A stretch of DNA of 22,238 bases, from positions 189,588 to 211,825 of the forward strand of contig KI543214.1 in the NCBI GenBank assembly GCA_000496215.1, in the 5' to 3' direction. The notes below the pieces were generated by a model. The model had not been told where the DNA came from. It made no database searches and was given only the letters and a program-made list of their open reading frames with translations. The position numbers and the translations under genes were made by a program. Shown here piece after piece: positions 1 through 8,897 of the stretch; positions within the stretch are counted from its first letter, which is position 1, and the number at the start of each line of letters is the position of its first letter. The DNA comes from an uncultured archaeon A07HN63. GTDB taxonomy: Archaea; Halobacteriota; Halobacteria; Halobacteriales; Haloferacaceae.

Positions 1-1547
1 GTTGTCACAGTGACGTCGTCGGCGTCCATATCGCTCAGCAGATCGGCGATGACCGCCGTGAGGTCGACGCTCGCCGGGGTCGGATCACGGGCCATCAGCT
101 GATCGATCCGTCGAGCGCGGGTACCGATGGCCGCCAGCCGGTCGGCCTCGGATAGCACGATCTCGGCGTCTTCTCCATCGGTTTGGTCGGCCAGTCGTTC
201 CGCGTGACTCTTGATCACGTCGAGGCGGTTCCGGAGGTTGTGTCTGAGCAACCGGTTGAACACCTCCAGCCGCTGTTCGCGCTGCTTGCGTTCCGCGATA
301 AACCGCTCCAGATCGTCACGCATGTTCGCCATCGCAGCACCCACAGGCCCAGGGACCGCGTCGTCAAGCGCGTCGTCATCGAACTCCCGCTGGGCGATTT
401 TCTTCGCCTGTTCGGTGATTGTCTCGATATACGTTTTCGTCTGCCGCAAGCTGGTCTGTAGCTGGCCAACCTCGTCGACGCGATTCTTGTCGGGGATATC
501 CACCGTCAGATCACCCGCCGCGATAGCCTCTGCCTGACCGGCGACCCGGCGGATCGAAGTGATCGGGCCGTAATGGATCATCCCGCTGATAACCAGAAAT
601 CCAACGAACGTCAGCCCGATCAACCCTGCGAGGTTGCCCTCTACCTGATTGGTCACCGCGAGTGCTGTCGACCGTGGAACCTCCTTGACGACGACCCAGT
701 TCACACCCTCGCTCGGGACACTGTGGTAGCCTCGCACCTCTGTCGAGTCCAGCGCAGCGCCGCTGATCGGCTCGAACTGATCGTACCGGTTCTCGATGCG
801 AAATTCAACCTCGGTGTTGATCGGCTCACCCTTGTATGGGCGAAACTCGTTTGGGCTGTTTTTCTCGAACATAACATACCCGCTCACGCCGCCGAGAACG
901 ACGGTGCTGGTTCCGTTGATCGCATCCGCCGAGCCTGCGACCCGCTCACTCGGGTGGTATTCGCCGATCAGGACGTGATCACCGTCTGGCGTCGGTGAGG
1001 CGATTGCGACCGACATATTCCCGTTATCGAGATACACCCACGAGACGAGTGTCGATGCCGTGCTGTCAAACTGGAAGGACACCTCGTCACCGAACGCGGT
1101 CTGTCCCCAGTCGATGCCGGTCGCGGCCAGCGGCTCACCCGTCACGTTATCCGTGCTGGCGATGATCCGCTCGGTCGTGCCGTTAGACGGCTGTGTTGTC
1201 GGACGGTTGACGACATGAAGGCTCACGAGCTCCGATGAGGCGCGATCCCGTTCGTTTTGCAGCGTGGTCTCTGTCCGGTTGGGGTTGGTGGGCATGATCC
1301 CCTGATGGGATGAGAGCAGGCGAATCGACTCCTGTTCGCCCTCGAACCAGCGAGCGAGACTCTCGGCTTCGAGTTCCGCGTTGGCCTCGACCGCATCCAG
1401 TTGCTCGGCGGTGACTCGGTCGGCAACCTGACCGGCGATCAGTGTGCCGCCTGCCACGATGACGGCCGTGATCACCAGCGAGACAGCAAGGAGTTTGACG
1501 GCGTATCGTGAGCGAACTGGCTCCGGAAGCCACGCCTCGATACTCAT
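1..1547 (-). CDS. Membrane sensor histidine kinase (HAMP-DHp), partial at the left edge
   Basis: About 515 codons are present and the 3' end lies outside the window. The start ATG (1545-1547) sits about 30 bp from a TATA box (ATTTAAG on the minus strand, 1574-1580), so it is probably leaderless. A first membrane segment covers roughly residues 17-40. An extracytoplasmic sensor region follows, then a second membrane segment (about 303-326), a HAMP-like linker (about 327-380), and a dimerisation helix carrying the H-box RLLRHNLRNRLDV with the likely phosphoacceptor His436. The catalytic HATPase domain must lie beyond position 1. The layout fits an extracellular-sensing histidine kinase such as the dCache class. 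The ligand and partner regulator are unknown. The N-terminal half resembles that of methyl-accepting transducers, but the H-box indicates a kinase. Confidence 0.88.
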   Translation of the reverse strand, partial: MSIEAWLPEPVRSRYAVKLLAVSLVITAVIVAGGTLIAGQVADRVTAEQLDAVEANAELEAESLARWFEGEQESIRLLSSHQGIMPTNPNRTETTLQNERDRASSELVSLHVVNRPTTQPSNGTTERIIASTDNVTGEPLAATGIDWGQTAFGDEVSFQFDSTASTLVSWVYLDNGNMSVAIASPTPDGDHVLIGEYHPSERVAGSADAINGTSTVVLGGVSGYVMFEKNSPNEFRPYKGEPINTEVEFRIENRYDQFEPISGAALDSTEVRGYHSVPSEGVNWVVVKEVPRSTALAVTNQVEGNLAGLIGLTFVGFLVISGMIHYGPITSIRRVAGQAEAIAAGDLTVDIPDKNRVDEVGQLQTSLRQTKTYIETITEQAKKIAQREFDDDALDDAVPGPVGAAMANMRDDLERFIAERKQREQRLEVFNRLLRHNLRNRLDVIKSHAERLADQTDGEDAEIVLSEADRLAAIGTRARRIDQLMARDPTPASVDLTAVIADLLSDMDADDVTVT

Positions 1548-1573
1548 TACGTTGGTTTCTCAGCAAGGAGCGG

Positions 1574-1580
1574 CTTAAAT
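1574..1580 (-). promoter_or_regulatory. TATA box of the left-edge histidine kinase
   Basis: ATTTAAG on the minus strand is centred about 30 bp upstream of the kinase ATG at 1547, so the start is leaderless or has a very short leader. The palindrome at 1606-1617 lies just upstream of it. Confidence 0.6.
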
Positions 1581-1605
1581 ACACGGCCGCCGGGGTGAGA
1601 AACCG

Positions 1606-1617
1606 CCGATATATCGG
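1606..1617. promoter_or_regulatory. 12-bp perfect palindrome, possible operator
   Basis: CCGATATATCGG is a perfect palindrome centred about 35 bp upstream of the TATA box of the left-edge kinase gene. That is a typical position for an activator or upstream regulator. Function is inferred only from symmetry and position. Confidence 0.35.
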
Positions 1618-1638
1618 GGTTCACTGCAACGGTGAACC
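1618..1638. terminator. Hairpin, possible terminator of the DUF502 gene
   Basis: GGTTCAC and GTGAACC form a perfect 7-bp stem with a 7-nt loop. It lies about 35 bp past the stop of the leftward DUF502 gene, directly beside the palindrome at 1606-1617. It could be a terminator or part of a compound regulatory site for the kinase gene. No clear T-run follows. Confidence 0.3.
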
Positions 1639-1673
1639 GGATATGTGCCAACGAACAACAGTGGTGCTGGGTG

Positions 1674-2345
1674 CTATTCGGACCCCGACGGCTCCGTCTC
1701 GACCGTCGTCTGGGTATCGCCATCACTCCGGGCAGGGTTTTCCGCCTCTTCGACTGGAATGTGATGTGCCGACTCGGCGAAGCCGGCGCTCAACACACGC
1801 GTCAGTGCCTCCTCGACCTTCTCGCCGGTCTCCTCGAACTGATTCTCGTCGACCTCCATCACGAACCCGGTGGTGATGTTCGGCGCGGTCGGCATGAATA
1901 GCACCACCTTGCCGTCGCGCGTTTTCTTCCCGGTTTTGAACGCCGTCATCTGGATACCGGGCCACGTTTCGATCCGGACCGGCTCCTGCAGGTCGTCCGT
2001 GCCCGACAACGCCGTCTCGACGGCAAGTTTCGAGGCGTTGTAGATGACCCGAAGCCCCGGCACCTGATTGATCGCGTCGTCCAGCAGCGACTCGAACACA
2101 CGGCCGACGGTCGTCCGCATCAGGTATCCCACGGCGAGAATGAGCGTAACGATCAACAGTAGCGCAACGAGAATCCGCACCAGCGGCACGAGTGTCTTCG
2201 GGACGCCAAGCGTGAGGAAATCGAGATTCCTGATCAGCGGAAGCCCGATAATATGGCCGAAGAGCCAGTCGAGAATGAACACCAGCACGCCAAGCGGGAG
2301 CAACACGACGAGTCCGCTGGCGACATCCCGTTTCCACGTCGACAT
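1674..2345 (-). CDS. DUF502 family membrane protein
   Basis: The 223-residue product matches the DUF502 family in length and layout. Two hydrophobic segments (about 8-30 and 52-75) are followed by a soluble region with the family-like stretch VPGLRVIYNASK, then PVRIETWPGIQMTAFKTG and LFMPTAPNITTGFVMEV. It ends in an acidic Ser/Thr-rich tail of the halophile type. The ATG at 2343-2345 lies about 28 bp from a weak TATA-like element (GTAAGC region near 2373, minus strand), consistent with leaderless translation. The function of DUF502 is not established. It is divergent from carS and may share regulation through the 124-bp gap. Confidence 0.85.
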   Translation of the reverse strand: MSTWKRDVASGLVVLLPLGVLVFILDWLFGHIIGLPLIRNLDFLTLGVPKTLVPLVRILVALLLIVTLILAVGYLMRTTVGRVFESLLDDAINQVPGLRVIYNASKLAVETALSGTDDLQEPVRIETWPGIQMTAFKTGKKTRDGKVVLFMPTAPNITTGFVMEVDENQFEETGEKVEEALTRVLSAGFAESAHHIPVEEAENPARSDGDTQTTVETEPSGSE

Positions 2346-2469
2346 GTGCGCACCCGTATGTGGGGCAGCGGCTTACGTGTATGGATACTGTCGTGTCGAG
2401 ACCAAGCAGCGTCGGCCCGCAGTCAGCGAAATCGGAGGACATTACTACCGGCCTCGCGTCGCCTCGGGT

Positions 2470-3012
2470 ATGTGGCTCCCGCTGGTCGTGACGGCCGTGT
2501 GGGCGATGCTGCCCGCATACGTGCCCAACAACGCGGCGGCTATCGGCGGCGGCGGCCGGGCAATCGACGGCGGCCGACGGTGGGGCGACCGCCGGCTGCT
2601 CGGCGACGGCAAAACGTGGCGCGGCACCGCAATCGGCACGCTGGCCGGTGTCGGGCTTGCCGCTGTACTCAACCTCGTTGCTGCGCAAGTGAGTTCAGTC
2701 GGTAGCGTCACGGTACCGCCGTTCCCACCGGAGGCGGCGGTCGGACTGGCCGCCGGCGCGATGGCTGGCGATATCGCTGCCTCGTTTCTCAAACGCCGGA
2801 GCGGCCGCGAGCGCGGCGCCTCGTTTCCGGTACTCGATCAACTCGATTTCGTCGCCGGCGCGCTCGTCGCCGTCTATCTCCTCGCACCCGGCTGGGCCGC
2901 CGCGACGTTCACGCCGACCGTCATCGCCACCGTCGTCGTCGTGACGCCGTTGCTCCATCTTGCGACAAACGTTATTGGCTATCAGCTGGGCGTCAAGGCC
3001 GAACCGTGGTAA
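2470..3012 (+). CDS. carS: CDP-archaeol synthase
   Basis: This integral membrane enzyme transfers CMP from CTP to unsaturated archaetidic acid (digeranylgeranylglyceryl phosphate), giving the CDP-activated precursor of all archaeal polar lipids. The 180-residue length is typical of CarS (formerly DUF46). Visible family signatures are LGDGKTWRG (about 44-52), GDIAASFLKRR (100-110) and LDQLDF (122-127), lying between four or five hydrophobic segments. I chose the ATG at 2470 because it is the first Met of the family-like region and lies 26 bp after an ATTACT box (2441-2446); the frame is open further upstream without family sequence. The stop is 13 bp from that of the convergent unknown gene. 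The decarboxylase asd nearby acts later in the same lipid pathway. Confidence 0.93.
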   Translation: MWLPLVVTAVWAMLPAYVPNNAAAIGGGGRAIDGGRRWGDRRLLGDGKTWRGTAIGTLAGVGLAAVLNLVAAQVSSVGSVTVPPFPPEAAVGLAAGAMAGDIAASFLKRRSGRERGASFPVLDQLDFVAGALVAVYLLAPGWAAATFTPTVIATVVVVTPLLHLATNVIGYQLGVKAEPW

Positions 3013-3025
3013 CGGTGGGGAGCCC

Positions 3026-3550
3026 TCAGGGATCGAACTGCACACCGGACTCCGTAATCGACTGTCGCAGAAACCGGTGGTCGACGAGCTTCCTGATATC
3101 ACCCTCGCGAGAGCGAATTTCGAGGTGTTTGAACTCGTAGTGGTGCTGGATCGATTTCGCGTACCGGCAGGCCTGTTTGAAATCGTACACCGAGCAGAAC
3201 ATGAAATGGTCTTCGGCGGGGACGACCTTCCAGGCCCGGAGAAACGGGCTGTACTCGACGCGCAGGTGCTCGAAGAGATCGTTCCAGTGGATGCTGCCGA
3301 CGCTGGTATCGGTCTCCCAGTAGAGCGCACAGGGATACCGGCTGTTCGATAGCTGCTTGGTGACAGCCTGCTCGGCCTTGCGCTGATTGCGGTACTCGGA
3401 GATGACACCGTCGTCGGCCTCGTCGGATGAATCCGGCTGGAACTCCCGGACCACACACCGCTCCTCGCCGGTGCGAACCTCGATTGGGGGTTTTGCCGCT
3501 GGGGGATCGACGGCTCCGACCGACCCAACACCCACGATATCGGTGTCCAC
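3026..3550 (-). CDS. Conserved-looking haloarchaeal protein of unknown function
   Basis: I do not recognise this family. The frame is open from 3667, but a CTTAAG box at 3579-3584 would give a transcript start near 3555. The GTG at 3548-3550 is therefore the best start, giving 174 residues beginning (M/V)DTDIVGVG. The first 60 or so residues look like a flexible Pro/acidic segment. The rest is a compact soluble domain rich in aromatics, with YPCALYWETDTSVGSIHW, FCSVYDFKQACRYAKSIQ and HHYEFKHLEIRSREGDIRKL. There are no membrane segments and no metal motif I can name. It lies between carS and asd, pointing the same way as asd. Confidence 0.72.
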   Translation of the reverse strand: MDTDIVGVGSVGAVDPPAAKPPIEVRTGEERCVVREFQPDSSDEADDGVISEYRNQRKAEQAVTKQLSNSRYPCALYWETDTSVGSIHWNDLFEHLRVEYSPFLRAWKVVPAEDHFMFCSVYDFKQACRYAKSIQHHYEFKHLEIRSREGDIRKLVDHRFLRQSITESGVQFDP

Positions 3551-3659
3551 AGCTACGGAACCGTACACAACGGGTCGGCTTAAGCACTTTTGAAGCGTGC
3601 GTAGAATCGACCAACCCCGGTAAACCCGATGTACGAGGGTGAGACGGGCGTTATCCCGA

Positions 3660-4268
3660 TTACTCACCGTTTCCGATCAACTGTGTCTCGCCGGCGCTGA
3701 CAGCATCGCCCGTGTCGACGCGGAGATCATCCAGATCATACGCCGCCGGGAGCACGACATCGGCCCGGCTGCCAAAGGAGATATGACCGATCCGCTGGCC
3801 CCGCCGCAGTTCGTCGCCCGTCTCGACAGCCGGGTGGATGCGGCGGGCGAACCAGCCGGCGATCAAAACGACCGTGTACTCCTCGAGTTCGATCCGGACC
3901 CGCTCGTTGCGGTCGGAATCCTTCGAGAACGCGGGTTTATTCGCGCCCGGGCGGTGCTCGACCGACTGCACGGTGCCACCGGCCGGTGCGCGATTGACGT
4001 GGACATCGGTGACGTTCATGAAGACACCGACGCGAACCCGGTCGCCCTCCTCGCGGATCACCGACACACGACCGTCGGCTGGGGCGACAATCCCCGTCGT
4101 CGGCGGCTGCCGGGGTGGATCGCGGTGAAACCAGAGGACAGCGATGCCGGCAACAAGCGCAAGGAGAGCGACGGGGACGGCGATAACCGACGCGACGAGC
4201 GCGACGAGAAAGCAGACGGCAGCGTACCGCCATGCGCCATCGGTGACGGCAATGGGTGGCTCAACCAT
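3660..4268 (-). CDS. asd: Archaetidylserine decarboxylase (PSD family)
   Basis: The predicted reaction is pyruvoyl-dependent decarboxylation of archaetidylserine to archaetidylethanolamine at the membrane. The 202-residue protein has two hydrophobic segments at about 15-46, then APADGRV (62-68), FMNVTDVHVNRAPAGG (83-98) and the autocleavage site FGSR (165-168). Cleavage between Gly166 and Ser167 would create the pyruvoyl group. This is the short archaeal and type II bacterial form. Haloarchaeal PssD, the same enzyme type, is linked in published Haloferax work to archaeosortase-dependent lipid anchoring. The ATG is two bases past the rfcC stop, so the two genes are probably one transcript. I recall the same rfcC-asd pairing in Haloferax. 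Confidence 0.93.
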   Translation of the reverse strand: MVEPPIAVTDGAWRYAAVCFLVALVASVIAVPVALLALVAGIAVLWFHRDPPRQPPTTGIVAPADGRVSVIREEGDRVRVGVFMNVTDVHVNRAPAGGTVQSVEHRPGANKPAFSKDSDRNERVRIELEEYTVVLIAGWFARRIHPAVETGDELRRGQRIGHISFGSRADVVLPAAYDLDDLRVDTGDAVSAGETQLIGNGE

Positions 4269-4270
4269 GG

Positions 4271-5302
4271 TCAGGCCATCGCCCGGAGTTCGGTTCGCCC
4301 GTCAGCCCATGCTGTCAGGAGGTGCATGAGATGGAGCGTGTCGTCAAGACCGTCTGTCAGATCGTGATCGGCCGCGCCCGCAAGCTTGTGCAGGCGGGCC
4401 ACGTCGTCGCTCCCGAACTCGGACTGCGAGCGGGCGACCCGCAGGAACGCTTCGAGCAGCGTCGTCCCGTCGTACCCCTCGTCTGTCAGCAGGTCGTCGA
4501 CGGTCCCACGGGCGTCGTCGAACGCACCGTCCCGGGCGGCGAGCAGAGCGTCACGGATGGCGTCGTCATCACCGATATCCCCGAGCGTCTCGTAGGCTGT
4601 CTGCATCGTCAGCTCGTCGGTCTGGGCGACCGTCGTTTGCGCTGTCAGCACCGCCTTGCGGAGATCCCCGTCGGCTGCGCTGGCGACGTACTCCAGCCCC
4701 GACTCGTCGTACTCGACCCCCTCGGCCTCACAGATCGGTTCCAGCACGGCCATCGTCTCGTCGGTCGTCGGCGCCCGCATCGGTACCGGGAAACACCGTG
4801 AGTGGATCGGCGCGATAAGTTTTGCCGGCTGACGGGTCGTGAAGACGAACTGCGTCGTGCGGTGGTGTTGCTCCATCACCCGCCGGAGCGCCTGCTGGAA
4901 GTCCTCGCGGATCGACTCGGCGTTGTCCAGCAGAATCGTCTTGAACTGCCCCGATACCGGGGCGTGGCTCGCGGATTCGGTGAGGACATGGTTGATCATA
5001 TCCGCTTTCGCCATGTCGCTGCGACCGGAGAGAAACGCCTCGAACCGCGGGTCGGCCCGGAGCTCCTTCTTCGTTCGGCTGAAGAAGTCGGCGACGTTAA
5101 TCTCGATCAGGTCCGCCTCGGGGTCGTCGTGAACCTCCCGGGCGAGCGCGCGAGCGGCAGCCGTTTTGCCGACACCGGGCGGGCCCTGCAACAGGAGGTT
5201 CATCGGCTCGCCCACCGCACGCTGGAGGCGCTCGCGCGGCTCGGATTGTGGGAGGTCGGCCAGCGACGGCGCGTAGGCGTCAGTCCACAGCGGATCGTCC
5301 AT
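4271..5302 (-). CDS. rfcC: Replication factor C small-type subunit, RfcC
   Basis: A clamp-loader AAA+ ATPase subunit that helps load PCNA onto primed DNA. In 343 residues it shows Walker A GPPGVGKT (40-47), a Walker B region ILLDNAES (123-130), a sensor-1 strand FVFTTRQ, the arginine-finger motif SRC (168-170) and a helical C-terminal collar domain. Walker B is not the classical DEAD form; Asn replaces the usual first Glu, while a Glu remains at the next-but-one position. This divergent subunit accompanies canonical Rfc subunits in haloarchaea, so it may bind ATP but contribute little hydrolysis. A TATA-like ATTCTTACT near 5325-5333 (minus) suits leaderless start at 5302. Confidence 0.92.
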   Translation of the reverse strand: MDDPLWTDAYAPSLADLPQSEPRERLQRAVGEPMNLLLQGPPGVGKTAAARALAREVHDDPEADLIEINVADFFSRTKKELRADPRFEAFLSGRSDMAKADMINHVLTESASHAPVSGQFKTILLDNAESIREDFQQALRRVMEQHHRTTQFVFTTRQPAKLIAPIHSRCFPVPMRAPTTDETMAVLEPICEAEGVEYDESGLEYVASAADGDLRKAVLTAQTTVAQTDELTMQTAYETLGDIGDDDAIRDALLAARDGAFDDARGTVDDLLTDEGYDGTTLLEAFLRVARSQSEFGSDDVARLHKLAGAADHDLTDGLDDTLHLMHLLTAWADGRTELRAMA

Positions 5303-5395
5303 TGTCGGCTGTCGGGCTTCCCCGAGTAAGAATCGGTCGGTTGTGGCGTCGACACCACAGCGGGAGCGACCGCGGCCGATTACGGTCGCTGCCGG

Positions 5396-6402
<1,007 letters not shown>

Positions 6403-6403
<1 letters not shown>

Positions 6404-6834
6404 TATTCGAAAAGCGAGAAGTAGGTCTCGATATCGTCGGCCTGTACGGTGCGGCGGTTGGCGTGATTGGCGAGGGTGACTGCGGCGGCTGCGACGTTGT
6501 CGGCATACTCCTCGAGGATGTCCGCAAGCGCGATCCGGGCATCCGTCGAGACGCGGTAGCTATCGTCGATCTCAAGCCGGGCGATCCGGTCGATAGGCGC
6601 GACCGGCAGTTCGAGCTGTTCGCGGTCGACGACCTGCTGGACGCCGAAGTCGGCCGCCATCAACGTTTTGCGGCCGTCGTCGGTTGCCGACTCGGCCGCG
6701 TCGACGGCGAGGGAGGCTCCGTGGGACTGGATGCGTGTGGCCAGCGCCTCGGCGGCGTCGGCACTCACCCGTAGCGAGCCAGCGTTGCGCCGAATAATCG
6801 CGTCGACGGGCGCGAACGGCAACTCGACGCTCAT
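6403..6834 (-). CDS. hstA: Archaeal doublet histone
   Basis: The 143 residues contain two histone folds in one chain. The first covers about 3-67 (LPFAPVDAIIRRNAG ... GRKTLMAADF) and the second about 75-141 (LPVAPIDRIAR ... RRTVQADDIETYF). Each has an initial LP.AP.D.I.R helix and a C-terminal R(K/R)T loop that contacts DNA in canonical histones. End-to-end doublets are the haloarchaeal form (HstA/HpyA), which acts more as a global regulator than a bulk packager. The protein is acidic and has one lysine only, Lys56, in the first RKT loop. A GTTATAC box (6858-6864, minus) lies about 26 bp from the ATG, so it is leaderless. It is translationally coupled to the deacetylase. Confidence 0.95.
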
Positions 6835-6857
6835 ACCATGATACCGGGTTGTGGGTG

Positions 6858-6864
6858 GTATAAC
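6858..6864 (-). promoter_or_regulatory. TATA box of the histone-deacetylase operon
   Basis: GTTATAC on the minus strand is centred about 27 bp upstream of the histone ATG at 6834. It indicates an operon promoter separate from that of rpaC. Confidence 0.6.
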
Positions 6865-6912
6865 GCTTTCCGTTACGCGCGTTACAACCCGGCGAAACCC
6901 CGTCGCCGGCTG

Positions 6913-8493
6913 TCAGAATACGTCGTCCGCGTCGATGGTGCCGTCGGTCGCCGCACCACGAACGGTCACCTCCTCGCCGAGCCGAAGTTCGGCCGCCGTC
7001 TCGACCTGCCGTGTTTCGGTCCCGTTGTCGAGAATGACAGGGCTGCCGGCCTGTACGACGGTCCCGGTGAACTCGACGGTATCATCTGGTTCCGATGACG
7101 GTGTGCCCGCCTCCGCACCGTTCGTCGCCGTCTCCGCGGTGCCGTCGGCGGCGGCCACCGTTTCGCCGCCGGCAGCCTCCGGGGAGGCGGTGGCGGCGGC
7201 CGTCGAACTCGTCTCTGTCGCGGAGTCGGCCGACGCGGAATCGGTCGAATCCGCGGTGTCGCTCTCCTCGTTCTCACTGAAGGCCGACAGGCCACCGCTG
7301 GCTGCGGCAGCCGCCTGCTCGCTCTCGGCTGTGGCGGTGTCTGCTGTCGCTCCGGTGTCGGCGTCAGATTCCAGCACCGAGACCGTCGACTGCCAGCCGG
7401 CAGAGGCCTCGAGTTCGTCCTGATAGCCGTCCTGAATCTCGGCGTCGGTGACGAGCACGCGGTCGGCCAGTTCGATCTCCTTGTCGGCTTTCTCGCCCCA
7501 GAGCGCAACCCGGATATCACCGGTCTCGTCGCGCAGCCGGACATTGCGGACCTGTCCCTCCGAGCCGTCGTCGCGGTCGAAGGTGCGCTTCGAGTCGGTT
7601 TCGATCACACCGCCGGCGATGTCGAGCGTCTGGCCGATCTCCACGGATTCGATATCGGTCGTTTCGGGGACGTACTCGATGGACTCGTCGATGGTCTCGA
7701 CGGCTCCGCGGGAGCCGACGTGGAGTTCGAGGCTGCCGTCGCGTTCCTTGACGTAGCCGTCGACGATCTCGACGCAGTCGTCGTCCGTGAACTCCTCGAC
7801 GAGCGGGGCCTGTTCGTCCCACAGCGTGACGCGAATCCGGCCCGTGGGATCGCCGACCGAGAGATTCGAGACCTGTCCCTCCGAGCCATCGTCGCGGTCG
7901 AAGGTTCGGACCGAGCCGACATCGAGAATCTGTCCCGTGAGATTGACATCCGAGAGCCCAAGCGAGAGATCCTCGACGCGGTAGCTGTCCTGCAGATCCA
8001 CGTCGACCTCGGCCTCCTCGTCCGGTTCGGCCTTGTCGACGCTGACCTCGACACCGTTGTATCCCTCCTTCGGCCGGCCGGCGATTCGCAGCACATCGCC
8101 AACGTCTAATTCGCCCGGCTGGTCTGTCTCGGGATCGCCAACGGCCGAGACCGCCTGTCGATCCCACATCGAGACGCGGATCTGCCCGGTCTCGTCGGCG
8201 ACCTCGAGGTTGACGACGCGGCCGTCCTCCTCGTCCTCGCCGTCGCGTTCGAACGTCCGCAACTCGCCGATCGAGACGACCTTGCCGAGGAACTTCACCT
8301 CGTCCATGCCGGGTTCGATATCGGCGATACCGTTGACCTCCTCGTCTTTGAGTTCGTGTGCGATGAGCTTGGCCGCCGTCTCCTCGTCGGCCAGCCCGCC
8401 CATCTGCTCGACCTTGTCCTCGACGGCCTCCCGAAACTCTTCGAGCGGCACGTCGGTGTCGAGGTCCTCGTATTCGTCGGCTATGACGCCCAT
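6913..8493 (-). CDS. rpaC: Single-stranded DNA-binding RPA-like protein with multiple OB folds
   Basis: A 526-residue replication protein A homologue of the stand-alone haloarchaeal RpaC type. After an N-terminal helical region there are three similar OB-fold units. Each has the pattern RTF(D/E)RDDGSEGQV then RVxLWxxxA; two units repeat this motif nearly exactly, 107 codons apart. A long Ala/Ser/Thr/acidic low-complexity linker follows, then a final small beta-rich segment (FTGTVVQAGSPVIL ... GTIDADDVF). No zinc finger is seen. I chose the ATG at 8491-8493 because a CTTAAC box (8524-8529) puts the transcript start near 8500, which excludes the in-frame start at 8511. Likely roles are protecting ssDNA in replication and repair. 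It lies upstream of the histone gene, 78 bp apart. Confidence 0.93.
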   Translation of the reverse strand: MGVIADEYEDLDTDVPLEEFREAVEDKVEQMGGLADEETAAKLIAHELKDEEVNGIADIEPGMDEVKFLGKVVSIGELRTFERDGEDEEDGRVVNLEVADETGQIRVSMWDRQAVSAVGDPETDQPGELDVGDVLRIAGRPKEGYNGVEVSVDKAEPDEEAEVDVDLQDSYRVEDLSLGLSDVNLTGQILDVGSVRTFDRDDGSEGQVSNLSVGDPTGRIRVTLWDEQAPLVEEFTDDDCVEIVDGYVKERDGSLELHVGSRGAVETIDESIEYVPETTDIESVEIGQTLDIAGGVIETDSKRTFDRDDGSEGQVRNVRLRDETGDIRVALWGEKADKEIELADRVLVTDAEIQDGYQDELEASAGWQSTVSVLESDADTGATADTATAESEQAAAAASGGLSAFSENEESDTADSTDSASADSATETSSTAAATASPEAAGGETVAAADGTAETATNGAEAGTPSSEPDDTVEFTGTVVQAGSPVILDNGTETRQVETAAELRLGEEVTVRGAATDGTIDADDVF

Positions 8494-8523
8494 AGGTATA
8501 CACAGGGGCACGGCAGGTTCCCC

Positions 8524-8529
8524 GTTAAG
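8524..8529 (-). promoter_or_regulatory. Proximal TATA box of rpaC
   Basis: CTTAAC on the minus strand is about 33 bp upstream of the ATG at 8493, which predicts a near-leaderless mRNA. It decides between the two in-frame starts. Confidence 0.5.
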
Positions 8530-8620
8530 CGTTGTCCTTGCGGCGACCCCGCGGGCCGACGGCGTCGATACAGCAGCGACAGGAGACGGGTCAGTGGCAC
8601 AGCGAGAGTGCTGCGGTATC

Positions 8621-8630
8621 GGATATAAAC
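8621..8630. promoter_or_regulatory. Second TATA-like box between rpaC and tRNA-Arg
   Basis: GTTTATATCC on the minus strand matches the haloarchaeal box better than the proximal rpaC element. It would give rpaC a leader of about 107 nt. Read on the plus strand it could instead give the tRNA a leader of about 40 nt. Confidence 0.35.
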
Positions 8631-8662
8631 CTGTGGCGAGGTGGTCGCCGTACCGTAACCGT

Positions 8663-8668
8663 CTTAAG
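8663..8668 (+). promoter_or_regulatory. TATA box of tRNA-Arg
   Basis: CTTAAG is centred about 27 bp before the first base of the tRNA, the usual box A to start-site distance in archaea. Confidence 0.55.
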
Positions 8669-8692
8669 CGAACCCGAGGTAGGAGAAGGTGA

Positions 8693-8765
8693 GTCCTGAT
8701 AGGGTAGTGGACTATCCTCTTGGCTTGCGGAGCCAGGGACCGGAGTTCAAATCTCCGTCAGGACG
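8693..8765 (+). tRNA. tRNA-Arg (anticodon GCG)
   Basis: A 73-nt cloverleaf. The acceptor stem is GTCCTGA (8693-8699) with TCAGGAC (8758-8764) and discriminator G. The D arm has A14, GG at 18-19 and A21. The anticodon stem TTGGC/GCCAG encloses the loop TTGCGGA with anticodon GCG, reading CGC Arg codons. The variable region is 4 nt, and the T arm is CGGAG-TTCAAAT-CTCCG. There is no intron and no encoded CCA, as is usual in haloarchaea. A 12-base copy of the 3' end recurs at 8898-8909. Confidence 0.95.
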
Positions 8766-8841
8766 TTCACTTCTTCGGAATCTTCGCTTCGCTCAGATAC
8801 CTCATCGTTCACGTCCTGACTTGCCCTGCGCTCGCTCCGTC

Positions 8842-8882
8842 GCCGGCCTACGGCCGGCTGCCTGCGGGATATTCGATCCCGC
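8842..8882. repeat. Two consecutive perfect hairpins downstream of tRNA-Arg
   Basis: GCCGGCC-TAC-GGCCGGC (8842-8858) is followed five bases later by GCGGGAT-ATTCG-ATCCCGC (8864-8882). Each has a perfect 7-bp stem. They lie in a gene-free stretch (8766-9013) bounded on the right by a copy of the tRNA 3' end. They may be a terminator or structured RNA, or remnants of an inserted element. Confidence 0.45.
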
Positions 8883-8897
8883 GCTGCTCGCGCAGGA

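Noticed and set aside
1723..2688. A 321-codon frame over DUF502 and carS
   Set aside because: Arg/His-rich composition unlike haloarchaeal proteins, and it overlaps two well-supported genes.
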